Of a DNA stretch of 64,000 nt, positions 42,490 to 53,466 are shown in pieces. Source of the stretch: Sorex araneus (taxonomy: Eukaryota; Chordata; Mammalia; Eulipotyphla; Soricidae); assembly GCF_027595985.1 (NCBI RefSeq), contig NC_073305.1, positions 22,562,028 through 22,626,027 on the forward strand, in the 5' to 3' direction. Every line of letters begins with the position of its first letter. The stretch's first letter is position 1. Both the position numbers and the translations under genes were made by a program. Under the pieces are notes generated by a model that saw only the letters and a program-made list of their open reading frames with translations, was not told the origin of the DNA and made no database searches.

Positions 42490-42678
42490 TATATATTTGT
42501 GGGGGAGGAGCCACACAGGGTGGTTCTCAGGATTTACACCTCCCTCTGAACTCAAGAGATCACTCCTTGGGGTTGCTGGTGGGTTGGGGAGAGACCGTAT
42601 GTGGTGTTGGGGATTGAAGCCGGGTAGGCTGCTTGCAAGGGTAGTGCTTTAGCTGCTGTCCTATCTCTGTGGCCCAAA
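42490..42678 (-). repeat. Type A SINE, minus strand
   Basis: 'gagccacacagggtggttct', 'gagaccgtatgtggtgttgg', 'ggattgaagccgggtaggct' and the reversed head 'ctgctgtcctatctctgtgg'. Confidence 0.8.
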
Positions 42679-42681
42679 ACA

Positions 42682-42890
42682 GAACAATTTTTACAGAACA
42701 TTAGCAAGTTGAATTCATTAATATATCAGAAATATCATATCATGACTAAGTGGGATTTATTCTAGACACACACAAATGGTTCAATACACACAAATCAAAG
42801 TAGTATGTAGGAAAATAAAACACCCTTCTCATAACTGTCTTAATAAACATCTATTCATTTTGTATCCAAAATTACATTGAAATTTCTCTG
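42682..42890 (+). mobile_element. Ancient L1, + strand, segment 4 (RT)
   Basis: 'acattagcaagttgaattca', 'catgactaagtgggatttat' and 'ggttcaatacacacaaatca' follow the L1 RT order directly after the segment that stops at about 39,515, confirming that the SINE/RTE block split one element. Confidence 0.65.
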
Positions 42891-42896
42891 TGGTAG

Positions 42897-43640
42897 TCTT
42901 TTTTTGTGGGGGATGGTGGAGTGGTGGTATGTTGTGGTATGCTTAGAACTTACTCCAGGCTTAAATTAGGGACCACTCGTTTTTTTTTTTTTTAATTTAA
43001 ATTTTATTGAATCACCATGTGGAGGGTTACATAGTTCTCAGGATTATGTCAGTTATACAATACTCAAACACCCTTCCCTTCACCCGTGCCCATATTCCAT
43101 CACCAACCACCCCATTATACCGCCCGCCCCCTCCCGTCCCCCCAGTCCCCGCCCTTGTAAGTGATAAGTTTCACTTCATTTACGCTTTATCTTGGTTACA
43201 GTCCATGTTTCACCACATAACTCACTATTGTTGCTAGGGTTCCCCCCAAAAAAGAAAAGACAGTCCCACTGTCAAGGAAGCATTTGATGGCTCTCCATTG
43301 CTGAGAATGTAGAGATGTTAAGACCCGCTGTTTGTTACATAACTTTTCTATTTTTTTCCCCCCTCGTCCCGCGCCACCGAGTTCACGCCTGTTTAGTAAT
43401 CACCACGCTGCCTGACAAAGGGAAAACAAACCAAAAAAGATGGTTATTTCCCGTCATCAGCCGGCGTGGGGCTCTGGCTTAGTTGATAGTCTGGTAGAAT
43501 GTCTGCAAGCAGTTTCTGGAACCAAAAGTAATATGCTGGTATCGGCCCCGGCTCGAGATTCCACCAGCGAGGGACCACTCTTAACTGAGCTCAGAGGATC
43601 ATATGCAGTATGTATAAGAGAAGGATCCTGTTCCAGTCCT
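42897..43640 (-). repeat. Type A SINE, minus strand, split by a younger insertion
   Basis: The 3' part lies at 42,897-42,978 ('tatgcttagaacttactcca') and the 5' part at 43,581-43,640 ('gctcagaggatcatatgcag'). The 591 bp between them is a separate retroposon. Confidence 0.65.
42979..43569 (-). mobile_element. Young retroposon with L1-like 3' end and unrecognised 5' part
   Basis: The left end is a T-run, then 'aattttattgaatcaccatg' (the reversed L1-type end). The right two-thirds is GC-richer with several CpGs and is not matched elsewhere in the window. A perfect 11-bp TSD, agggaccactc, lies at 42968-42978 and 43570-43580. No protein is encoded. The TSD and retained CpGs imply a recent insertion. 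Confidence 0.8.
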
Positions 43641-44698
43641 TTAGTCCATTTTTAAAAAAAAGAATCACTGTGAGATACATAATGATCATGAACAAATGGT
43701 TCATGATCAGGTTTCAGTCATACAACTTTCCAGTACCCGTCTATCCACCAGTGTATGTTCTCTACCACCAGTGTCCCCAGCTTCTCTCCCCCCAGTCAAC
43801 CCCCAGCCTGTCTGTATGGCAGGTACTCTCTGTCTCTGTCTCTCCCTTCCCCGTTCCCATTTTGGGCATTATGGCTGCAATACAGATACTAAAAGGTTAT
43901 CATGTTTGTTCCTTTACCTGCTTTCAGCATGCAGTTTTTATCCAGAGTGATCATTTCCAACTACCTTGTCATAGTGGTCCCTTCTCTATCCCAACTACCT
44001 TTTCATGCAACCCTTGAAGCAGTCTTCTAACGGTGTACGAGTCCTCCTGACCCTTGTTTCTACTAGTTTCATACTATGTTTTTTTTTAAATATCCCACAA
44101 ATGAGTGCAATCATTTTATGTCTGCCCCTCTCCTTCTGATTTTTTTCATTCAGTATGATAATCTCCATGTCCATCCATTTATAAGCAAATTTTATGACTT
44201 CATTTTTCCTAACAGCTGCATAGTATTCCATTGTGTAGATGTATCATACTTTTTTTTATCCAGTCATTGTTTTTGGGCACTCAGGGTTTTTTCCAGTTGT
44301 TTCAGACTGTTTTGAACAGTACTGCAATAAACAAAAGTGCAGATGGCATTTCTGATGTGTGTTTTTGGTTCCCCAGGGTACATTTCCAGGAGTGGTATTT
44401 CTTGGTCAAATGGGAACTCAGTTTCTAGCTTTTTAAGGAAAATTTTTTTCCAGAAAGGCTAGACCAGTTGGCATACCCACCAGCAATGAAGTTCCTTTCT
44501 CTCCGCATACACGCTAACACTGGTTGCTGTTGTTCTTTTTGATATGTGCCAGTCTCTGTGGTGTGAGGTATCTTAATGTTTTGATTTGCATCTTGCTGAT
44601 GATTAGCCATGTAGAGATTGCCATTTTGACAATGTTAATACTCCCAATCCATGAGCTGGGGATGTGTTTCCATTTTCTAATGTCCTCTTTTATTTATT

Positions 44699-45185
44699 TT
44701 TTGGGGGGATGGGAGTGTTCTTTTCTTTTTTTAATTTTATATTCATAAGGTTGTTCACATTAATTAATTACATTCAATATTTCAACACCAATCCCATCAC
44801 CATTATTTTGAATTTTCCCACCACATTCAAGCCTGCCTGCCAGGGGCAGATGCTAGGTAATTTATTTTCTATTGTTTATTATGAATATCATGAGAGATCA
44901 CATGGCTCTATACTTCTGGAATTCTAAAATTATAAAAGGTTGGGGTTCAGAGACATCTCTGTAGGGAGCTAATCCATTTCGAAATTCATTTGGGAGTCTC
45001 TGGATCAAGGCCGTTGATGCACTCAGATGGTGCTGGAGGCAGATCATGGACATGACAGCCAAGACCCTAAGCAGGTCGGGAGACAGGAAGGACGGCCTGT
45101 CTCCTTTACTGCTATGTGGCCTGGAGTCTTAGTCCTTGAACCCCTGTAGCTGGGTTTTGCTTCTGGAAGCTTGTGGTCACCAGGG
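44699..45185 (-). mobile_element. Non-autonomous retroposon nested in L1, 487 bp
   Basis: Same family as the copy at 25.4 kb: 'ataaggttgttcacattaat', 'cagagacatctctgta', 'gggagtctctggatcaaggc', 'agatggtgctggaggcagat'. The 15-bp TSD at 44684-44698 (cctcttttatttatt) and 45186-45200 (cctctttcatttatt) differs at one base. Confidence 0.75.
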
Positions 45186-45836
45186 CCTCTTTCATTTATT
45201 GGAGTAGTGTTCTGTAGGGTTTTTTTTTTTTTTTTGTATAGGCTTTACCTCTTTAGTTAAGCTGATTCCGAGATACTTGGTTTTCTAAGGCATGATTATG
45301 AATGAGATTGTTTTTCTATATATCGCTCTTCTCTTTCATTATTTGTATATAGAAGAGACATGAACTTTTGGGTATTGATTTTGTAACCTCCCACTTTACT
45401 GTACAAAACTGTTGTTTCTTAGAACTTTTTGGAAGATTCTTTGGGGTAAGTAAAGTATTCTTTGGGATAAGTATAGAATCCTGCCATCTACAAATAGTGA
45501 CAGATTGACTTCTTTCTTTCCTATCTCGATCCCCTTGATATTTTTTTCTTGCCTAACTGCTGTGGCAAGTACTTCCAGTACTATATTGAATAGGAGAGGT
45601 AAGAGTGGGCAACCTTGTCTTGTGCCTGATCTGATCTTAGGGGGAAAGTGTTTAGATTTTCCCCATTGAGAATAATGTTTGCTGTGAGCTTGTGGTAGAT
45701 GGCTTTGACCATATTGAGGAAAGTTCCTACAACTTCATTTTGCTGCGTTTTTTATCATGAATGGGTGCTGGATCTTGTCAAATGCTTTCTCTGCATCTAT
45801 TGATATGATCATATGGTTTTTTACCTTTTATTTATG

Positions 45837-46100
45837 GACTGGAGTAGATAGCACAGCGGGTAGGGCATTTGTCTTGCATGCGGCTGACCTGAGTTCGATT
45901 CCTCTGTCTCTCCCGAGAGCCCGACAAGCTACGAGAGTATCCCACCTGCACAGCAGAGCCTGGCAAGCTACCCGTGGCATATTTCATGTGCCAAAAACAG
46001 TAACAACAAGTCCTCACAATGGAGATGTTACTGGTGCCTGCTTGAGCAAATTGATGAATGGGGGCGGGGTGGGGGGGAATGACAGTGCTATATTGATATG
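45837..46100 (+). repeat. Type B SINE (RTE-tailed) nested in L1
   Basis: Full head ('gactggagtagatagcacag', box B 'gagttcgattcc'), body ('gagcctggcaagctacccgt', 'ccaaaaacagtaacaacaag') and tail ('ggtgcctgcttgagcaaatt'). The tail is altered by a G-rich insertion before 'gaatgacagtgctat'. Confidence 0.9.
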
Positions 46101-46284
46101 GTGCATTATATTGATTGACTTGCAAATGTTTAACCATCCTTGCATCCTCAGGATGAATCCTACTTGGTCATGGTGTATAATCTTTTTTGATGTGTTGTTG
46201 GATTCTGTTTGCTGGTATTTTGTTGTGGTCTTTGCATCTGTGTTCATCAGGAATATCAGTCTATAACATGGGTCTGGAGTGGGA

Positions 46285-46490
46285 TAACTTCCAGGTAGTG
46301 CTCAGGATCCAGATTGGCTGCTTGTTTAAAGCTAGGGGGCCCAAGCACAGTGCTGAGCTGGTTGGGCTGTGTGGTGCTGGTTACCTCCAGGATCACAACC
46401 TGTGATTCTTGGAGGACAGCTAGGTGATGCTGGCAGTGAAGCCTGAGTTGGGAGCTCTAACTGCAGTGCTCTCTCTAGACCCTTTGTTTT
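46285..46490 (-). repeat. Possible old type A SINE, minus strand
   Basis: 'ccaggtagtgctcaggatcc' and 'gcagtgctctctctagaccc' fit the reversed ends of a SINE, but the interior is heavily rearranged. Confidence 0.4.
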
Positions 46491-46747
46491 GGGTTTAATT
46501 AAAGTCATAGCATTGTTTCCACAGCCTGCATGCATTGTGATAATACTTAGTGCTTCCCTTTGTAGGAGAATCCTTAAAATCCTGGTAGATGTTGCCACTT
46601 TTTTTATTGCATAATGAATTATATAGCTACTGGCATGCCAGATAAAATACTTAGGAATGGGAAATATTAGTGTTTAAGTTAGTGAAGATATTTTAACATT
46701 TTATTTTTGGTATGCAATAACTTCTTATTTTTGGTACAAAACTATTT

Positions 46748-47270
46748 AAATACCTTAATTTAAAGAATTATTCACAATGCAGTTGTTTAGTCATTCAGTG
46801 TTCTAACACCAGACCCATCACCAGTGTGATCTTCTCTCCACCAATGTTCACAGTTTCCCACCCACCCCCTAAGGCTGCTGCTTTAGTGGGCATAAAATAA
46901 TTTGCTTTATATTGCTTGTTACCAAATATATCTCATAATGGTGTTACTAAAGTCATTGTAAGGATTTACTGAGCTGTTAGGTTCTAGTTGAGCATTCTAT
47001 GTTATTGTTTTCACTCACTGAGCTTAGTGGGCTTCTATACAATTTTCCCATCTTAATTTTTTGTGCTTCTACTGGGCTGTCATCTCTATGAAATTTGGAA
47101 GTGTTTCTTGGCTGCATATGCAGTCGTGTGCTTTGGAGCTTTGGAGCTGGGTTGATTAGCTGCTGACATCTCTGAGATCAGTCAGGAAGCTGGGCTGCTT
47201 CTCTGGTGGTGGTGGGAGCCAGATGTGGATGGGTGGAATGCTGGGACTTTGGCAAGGCGGGGATTCAGTC
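46748..47270 (-). mobile_element. Non-autonomous retroposon, minus strand, third copy
   Basis: 'agaattattcacaatgcagt', 'cagtgttctaacaccagacc' and 'gtgggcataaaataatttgc' match the left half of the 25.4 and 44.7 kb copies. The right boundary is uncertain. It ends within about 100 bp of the acceptor of UBE2E2 exon 3. Confidence 0.6.
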
Positions 47271-47342
47271 TGCCCCCATCCCATGAAGGCTCTAGAGATC
47301 AGGGCCTGGCTAACATAATTTTCTTTGTCTCTTATTTCAAAG

Positions 47343-47393
47343 AATTCAGAAGGAACTTGCAGAAATTACCTTGGACCCACCTCCCAACTGTAG
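47343..47393 (+). CDS. UBE2E2: UBE2E2 exon 3: first helix of the UBC fold
   Basis: A 51-nt exon between acceptor 'cttatttcaaag' and donor gtaagt. With the two bases carried from exon 2 it reads R-IQKELAEITLDPPPNC plus two bases of the next Ser codon, so both flanking introns are phase 2. This is codons 59-75 of UBE2E2, the start of the catalytic UBC domain: helix 1 (RIQKELAEI), which takes part in E1 binding in E2 enzymes, then the DPPPNC turn. The residues match my memory of UBE2E family sequences exactly. The active-site cysteine lies in a later exon outside the window. Intron 2 is 20,726 nt. Confidence 0.96.
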   Translation, partial: NSEGTCRNYLGPTSQL

Positions 47394-47865
47394 GTAAGTA
47401 CTCAATGGTTTTTTGTTTACTTGTATCTTTTGAAGAAGGTATATATAAATTGTTGGTTGGAATTGCAGCTGCTATTTCAATCTGCTTAATTAGTAAAATC
47501 ATCATTGTGTTTGAGATTTAAGTGTCTGAAAGACAGTGGTGCTGGACTTCTGAACAGAAGTAGCAAATTTAGCAAGTATGATTTTGGTGGTAGAAAGGAG
47601 TTGCTAGAAATAGAGTAATACAGTAACAATAAAATAATGAAATTATGCGGCAACAAAGTCCAGTGATGATTTAGTGGAAGAGATGTTGAGGTTTTATATG
47701 ATTTCTTCATGATAAAATAGTACTGCATAAAATATTTTCTGATGATAATTGTTCAAATATTGTTTGTGAAAATTGGTTTGTAAAAGTTCTAGAAGATTAA
47801 GCAGTCTTTCTACATGTTTTGCATTATTTTTTAGAATCATTGGAAAAAGTAAGAATCGTTTGTTG
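47394..47865. other. Intron 3, 5' part, unique
   Basis: AT-rich intron directly after exon 3, with no recognised element. Confidence 0.55.
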
Positions 47866-47867
47866 GG

Positions 47868-48017
47868 GACCTGGAAGTTAGCTGTAGAGTGGAGCAAGCT
47901 TTATATGCTAGAGACCTAGGCTTGATCCCTGGCAGTACGTGGTTCCCTTCTAGTAGTGATTTCTTTCCTAGTAACTAGTTGGGAGTGGCAACCTCCCCCC
48001 TCCAAAAAAAAAAAAGT
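47868..48017 (+). repeat. Type A SINE, diverged
   Basis: Head-like 'ctggaagttagctgtagagt', box-B-like 'aggcttgatccctggcag', and an A-run at 48,004-48,016. Confidence 0.65.
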
Positions 48018-48239
48018 GATTAGAGACAATGATGTAATACATAAATGAACTGTTGACTTTATGATCACATACCCTCAATTTTCTGGCTTAAAGGAAAGAA
48101 AATTATTGCCTCAAAAGGATTAATGATATGTTAATGCACAAAACAAGGGGAAAAAATAATTTCTTACCTTATACTTTATCTGGAGTTTGGTGCAATAGTT
48201 GAAAAAATGGTTGCTTGACTGTTTTAAGAAATTTTCTTT

Positions 48240-48330
48240 CTCTTCTGTTTTTGTGGTGCTGGGCTTTGAACTGAGTGTTTCATATGTGCAAGACATGTGC
48301 TTTACTGCTTGAACTACATCTGCAGCCCAA
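48240..48330 (-). repeat. tRNA-Ala-like short retroposon, minus strand
   Basis: On the minus strand it starts 'gggctgcagatgtagttcaa', has a box-B-like block and ends in 'agcccagcaccacaaaaaca'. This is the same tRNA-like layout as the copy at 7,676, without a SINE body. Confidence 0.6.
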
Positions 48331-48444
48331 AACATTTCTGTTTTGGTAAGAGGTCAGTGTTAGATTTAGGCCAACGTGGGAATTCTTTTGGTTTAGTGAG
48401 GAGAGTATTAGGCAAGGAGAGAAGGCAAATTTTAAGATGTTCCC

Positions 48445-48570
48445 AAGGCCAGAGAGATAGTGTAGGGGTAAGGCATTTGCCTTGCATGCAGCTGACCTTG
48501 GTTTGATCCCCTACGCCAGGAGTAACCCCTCAGCATTGCCAGATGTGGCCCAAAAACCAAAAGAAAGAAA
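48445..48570 (+). repeat. Type A SINE with internal deletion
   Basis: Head ('ggccagagagatagtgtagg', 'gccttgcatgcagctgacct', box B 'ggtttgatccc') joins directly to the 3' part of the body ('caggagtaacccctcagcat', 'ccagatgtggcccaaaaacc'). The middle, from 'catatggtcccc' on, is absent. Confidence 0.85.
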
Positions 48571-48574
48571 ATGT

Positions 48575-49400
48575 TTCTTATATTGATTTGTAAATAGAAT
48601 TTGTTTATCCGATTTTATCTAATTTTCATGTGAAAGGTAAAATAGCTGTGGTGGCTATTGATGAAAAAAATTGCGGGTGGCTATATTGATAGTTGCCCGG
48701 TTGATAACTAGTTGTGTATGAAAATTCTAAAGCTTATTCATTTTTATAGTGACTAATTTGACTGTAATTGTGGTGGCAGAAACATGATTTTTTTGAAGTT
48801 ATGTCCAACTTGTGATAAAGTTTAAAGAATATTTTGCTCAATAGAATGAATATTTGGTGAAACATTTTTAAAAAAAGTAACACTGTCATATTTAGCATTT
48901 ATTTTTATCAAAGCAATTTCAGATGGCAGATCTTTGCTTAGATTTTAGTGTACAATTTATATTAGTGGATTGATATGTGGAAAAATTGATATGTGGAAAA
49001 AAATACCTTGTTTCTTAGTATTTGTGTGCATTTCAATGGTCAGAGTATTTAAAAACGTAAACTATATTTTACCACATACTAATTCTATAACTGGTGATTT
49101 GATAAATATGCAAACTTGATTTACATAGTAATTTCCTTAAATTTCAACAACAAATTATTAGGAATTTACTTGTCTTACTAAGCTTGTTCAAAGCTTATTT
49201 CCATAAATGAAATTCACATATAATATTATGAGATGGTTAGACTATTTGCAATTTTGCTATCAGATATATTATTTTGTAATGCAGTCTAATTCAGTTTTGA
49301 CTTATTACAGATAATTTAAGTTTGATTAAAGCAATATATTGTAAAGATGCATGAAAACTTAAGTGGTTGAGAGAAAAGATTACCTACTGGTTATTTAAAT
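48575..49400. other. Intron 3 unique AT-rich sequence
   Basis: No gene or confident repeat is recognised. Confidence 0.5.
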
Positions 49401-49404
49401 ATAA

Positions 49405-49850
49405 ATTGCTACACCTGCCCTCTCACTACCTGGGCCATCAGCTCTTCCTCAGTCTTATAGACCTGGGAAACCCCCGCCACAGATCCTTGAACCCAGGATC
49501 CACCCTTATGATCCCCACTGCTGATGCCTTTTATATCATTTAGGTGAATCAAGGGGCTCTGGCTTCCTCTCTCCCCTTTACTGTTTGTCCTACTAGCTCT
49601 TCCCCAGTTCTATGTACCTGAAAATCCCCTGGCTCTTGAACCCAGGTGCTTATGAGACCTAATGCTGAAACTCATCTCTTAAGTGATCTAGGTGCATCAA
49701 GGGGCTCTGGCCTCCTCCTGTCCAGTTGCTTCCTGCTCTACCAGTTCTACATAGAATCAGGGAAGCCTGCCTCTGCTAGGCCCTCAAACCCAAAACTCTA
49801 TTGCTTCAATTCCACTTACTCTTAGGAGCTTGTAGGTTCTGATATCTGTC
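49405..49850 (+). repeat. Tandem monomers, probable L1 5' UTR
   Basis: Three imperfect tandem units of about 140-155 bp. The marker 'gtgaatcaaggggctctggc' at 49,544 recurs at 49,692, and the 'gctcttcc' block at 49,441 recurs at 49,596 and, diverged, at 49,735. GC-rich relative to its surroundings and placed just 5' of an L1 in the same orientation, as in L1s whose promoter consists of monomers. Confidence 0.65.
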
Positions 49851-50099
49851 CTTGAATACCTTTATAGTAACTGTGGTATGTAAATGGGAATAATTGATAT
49901 TTACCTGTAAGACCACTGAGATAGTATCATAAGGGACAGATATTTTTAGAATAACAGATTATAAGTAGTAGCCCCTTACTGAAAAATAATAAATCAGGTC
50001 AGATCACAGATAATTTGAAATCTGAAACTCAAATCAGAGAGCACCCACAAGTGTTTAAGGACAATTGGGATAAAGGAATTTACCTGCTTTAACAGACAG

Positions 50100-52034
50100 G
50101 GATAGATGTTCCAGCCAATCACCAAGCTCAAATAAAACCTCAGGCCTCACAAAAGAGGACCTCAAATCAATCTTGATACAATGGCAATGGAAATAAAGCA
50201 GTCATTGAAAGAAAAATTTAACAAGTTCAAGGATGAATTGATGTAGAGTATTAAAGAATTCATATAAATGAAATTGAAAAGTTAAAGAATGCAGTACATG
50301 CCACAACAGCAGAATTCAACATGCAGAGAACCTTATCAGCATTATTGAAGACAAAATGCTAGCCATCAACAATAATAAAGTGGCTAAAGAGAAGAGAAGT
50401 AAATGAGAAGATAATGTAAAAATTTTGATAGATAAAAGCAACAGGAATAAGCTTTGACTTAGAGAGTAACAGCGGAGAGAGAAAAGAAAGGTATAGAATG
50501 AATGGTGGAAGAAATAATAACTGAAAACTTCCTCAGTCTCTGGAAGAGAGGCCTCTGTACAGATTCAAGTGGCCTAAAGTTCCAAACAAAATAGACTCAA
50601 ACAAAACAACATCAAGATACGTAGCAATTTCAAAATGGTAAAAACCAAAAGACAAAGACGTACTACTTAAAGTAGCCAGAGAGAAGAAAATTCTCAAATA
50701 CAAAGGAAACAACATAAGAATCACAACATATCGTCTATGTAATATACAAACAAGAAAAGAGTGGAACGAAATATTCAAAGTAATGAGTGAAAAGAACTTC
50801 TATCCTAGAGTCCATTACCCTGCAAAATTGTCTTTTAGACTTGAGAGAGGGATGAGGAATCTTTTCAGCCAAACAAGATCTGGCAGCACTGGCAGCACAA
50901 CTAAACCAATCCTGCAAAAATTACTGAATGCCTGCCTATAATAGCAAACAAACATCTGCAAAAACAGCTTGATTCCACACCCATACACAAAAATAGCAAC
51001 ACAGCCTTATATATCGATAATCTTTCTCAGTGTCAGTGGGCTAAGCTCTTCTACAAAAAGGCATAGAGTAGCTGAATGGCTCAGGAAAGAAAATTCCATC
51101 TAATTGCTACCTACACATAAACTCACAGGATAAATAGATTCAGGGTGACAGAAAGCAAAAACAATCAAACAGGCTAATGGTAGATAAATAAAAGCTGGGA
51201 TGACTTATATCAGACCAAATGGAATTCAGCATAAAGAAAGTAATTAAAGACAGTGATAGACACTACTTTGTTAATAGATCAAGAAGTACTGTGATAAACA
51301 TTTATGCACCATATGAAGACTCAGCAAAATTCATAAAGCTTTTGCTTACAAACTTAAACACATTGATGCAAAAAATAGTAGTGGGAAACTCCAACACTAC
51401 AATTTTGCTACTAGACAGATCATTCACAGGAATATCAGTAACAAAGACAAGAACCCTAAATGAGAATCTAGAAAAACTGGGCTTATTGGACATATTCAGG
51501 GCTCTCCATCTTCCAAAAGTTGAATACTCATTCTTTGTTCCTGCCCACAGAACATTATCCAGGATAGATAATATACTAAGGCATAACTGAAAAAATATAC
51601 ATAATCTTATAAATAAAGAAATCATAAGAGTATCTTCTCAGATCACAATGCCATGAAAGTAGAAGTTAACCATTAAAAGAATATGGAGAGAACTTCCAAC
51701 ACTTAGAAGCAGAACAAAACACGGCTAGACAACAACTGGATCAAAGTGGGAATCAAGGAAGAAATTAAAGGATTCTTGGAAACTAATGAGAATGTAGATA
51801 CAAGCTGTCAGAATCCGTGGTACATAGCAAAAGCTGTAGTAAGAGGGAAATTCACAGCAATGCAGCCTACATTAAGTAAGAAAAGGCCCAAATCATACAC
51901 CTAAACACACATCTTAAAAATCTGGAGAAGGAATAGCAAATGAGCCCAAAACATAATAGTAGGAAAATAATGGAAACTAGAGTAGAGATTGATGATATAA
52001 AAACTGAGAAAGAGACCAGCAAAATGCTTAACTG
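50100..52034 (+). mobile_element. L1-A: ORF1 and 5' part of ORF2, degenerate
   Basis: The ORF1 C-terminal region is readable (EWNEIFKVMSEKNFYPRVHY and a 'KPILQKLLNACL' end, around 50,755-50,945). ORF2 follows: a 123-codon frame at 51,219-51,590 holds part of the endonuclease (INIYAPYEDSAKFIK; the GDFN box reads GNSN, so a catalytic Asp is lost). ORF2 continues, with stops, to about 52,030 and then stops abruptly at a second L1. With the monomers upstream it may once have been full length at its 5' end. Confidence 0.8.
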
Positions 52035-52091
52035 CTAATAAATTTCAAGGAGGAAAGGAGGACATTGATAGCAACACAGTAGTAGCTGGAG

Positions 52092-52266
52092 GGGCTGGAG
52101 CAATAGCACAGCAGGGAGGGTATTTGCCTTGCCTGTGGGTCGACCCGGGTTCGATTCCCATATGGTCCACTAAGCACTGTCAGGAGTAATTCCTGAGTGC
52201 ATAAGCCAGGAGTAACCCCTGTGCATTGCCAGGTGTGACCCAAAAAGCAAAAAAAAAAAAAAAAAA
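52092..52266 (+). repeat. Type A SINE nested in L1-B
   Basis: Close to full-length consensus: 'ggggctggagcaatagcaca', box B 'gggttcgattcc', 'caggagtaattcctgagtgc', 'gtgacccaaaaagc' and a tail of about 18 A. The region around 'gatgctggg' is deleted. Imperfect flanks 'agtagctgga' and 'agtagttgaa' suggest a TSD. Confidence 0.92.
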
Positions 52267-53410
52267 GTAGTTGAAGACTTCAACACTGCTTTGCCATCCT
52301 TTTATCAGCACTGCTCTGTCACCTCCTTCATCAGCCAGACTAAACTCAGCAAGGAAATAATTGGCATTAAAAAATAAATGGAAGGGATGGGGCTAGTGGA
52401 GGCTAGTAGATATATGTACATAACTTTCCATCCCCCAAAAGCCAAAAACACATTCTTCTCCGATGCAAAGGGGACATTCTCCAAAAAAGACGATATGCTG
52501 AGCCTCCATAAAATATATATACTTCCATAAAATAAAGATGGTAGAAATCATATCAACTTTCTTCTCAGAACTTGATGCACTGAAAATAGAAATCACACAT
52601 TGAAATAGAAAATCAAGTAAAACACCTGGAAATTAAACAACTCAAATAGTGGGTCAGAGATGAAATAAAAAATTATCGCTGGAAACAAATGAAAATGAGG
52701 ACACAGATTACCAGAACCTGTGGGAAACAGGAAAAGCAATGTTAAGAGGAAAGTTTATAGCTCTGCAAGCATTTATAAGGAAGGAAGACAGGACGCCATT
52801 AAATAACTTGACATCACAGCTTAAGATCTTGGAAAGTGATCAACAAAAGGAACCCAAGCCAGGCAGGAGGAAGAAAATGATAAAACTTAGAGCAGAAATG
52901 AACAAACTGGAATTCCAAAAAACAGTTCAAAAGATCAATGAAACTAAGAGCTGGTCTTTAAAAAATAAACATGATTGATCACTAATAGCAAGACTCACAA
53001 GGAAAGAGAAAGAAAGAACCCTAATATGCCCAATCAGAAATGAAAGGGGGGGCATCACAAGAGAAGCCACAGAAATTCAAGGGATCATCAGAGTTTATTT
53101 TGAGAATTTTTATGCCATGAAATAAGAGAACCTTGAAGAAATAAATTCTTAGATTCCTATAATCTCCCCAGGCTGAACTAAGAAGATTTGGAATACCTGA
53201 ACAGACCTGTCACTCTTGAGGAAATTGAAATGTTAATCAGAAGTCTTCCCCCAGATAAAAGCCCTGGCCCAGTTGGATTAGTCAATTCTTTCAAACCTGT
53301 ACAGAGGACCTACTGTCAATACTTTTCAAGCTTTTCCAGGAAATTAAATAAACAGAAACACTTCTAAACAATTTCTATGAGGTAAACATCACCTTCACAC
53401 CAAAAGCAGA

Positions 53411-53466
53411 CACCCCCCCACACACACACACGCACACACACACGCACACGCACACAACACACACAC
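53411..53466. repeat. (CA)n microsatellite inside L1-B
   Basis: CA units with scattered G interruptions inside the L1 ORF2 region. It breaks the reading frame. Confidence 0.9.

Larger units (their letters stand above)
43655..46265 (-). mobile_element. L1, minus strand, with internal deletion and two nested insertions
   Basis: On + it runs from the reversed 3' UTR ('gaatcactgtgagatacata') through the ORF2 C-terminus ('tagtattccattgtgtagat'). Near 44,615 it jumps to a more 5' part of ORF2 ('gacaatgttaatactcccaa'), so several hundred bases are deleted. It continues at 45,201-45,836 ('gggaaagtgtttagattttc') and 46,101-46,265 ('catccttgcatcctcaggat'). Insertions at 44,699-45,185 and 45,837-46,100 split it. 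Confidence 0.85.
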
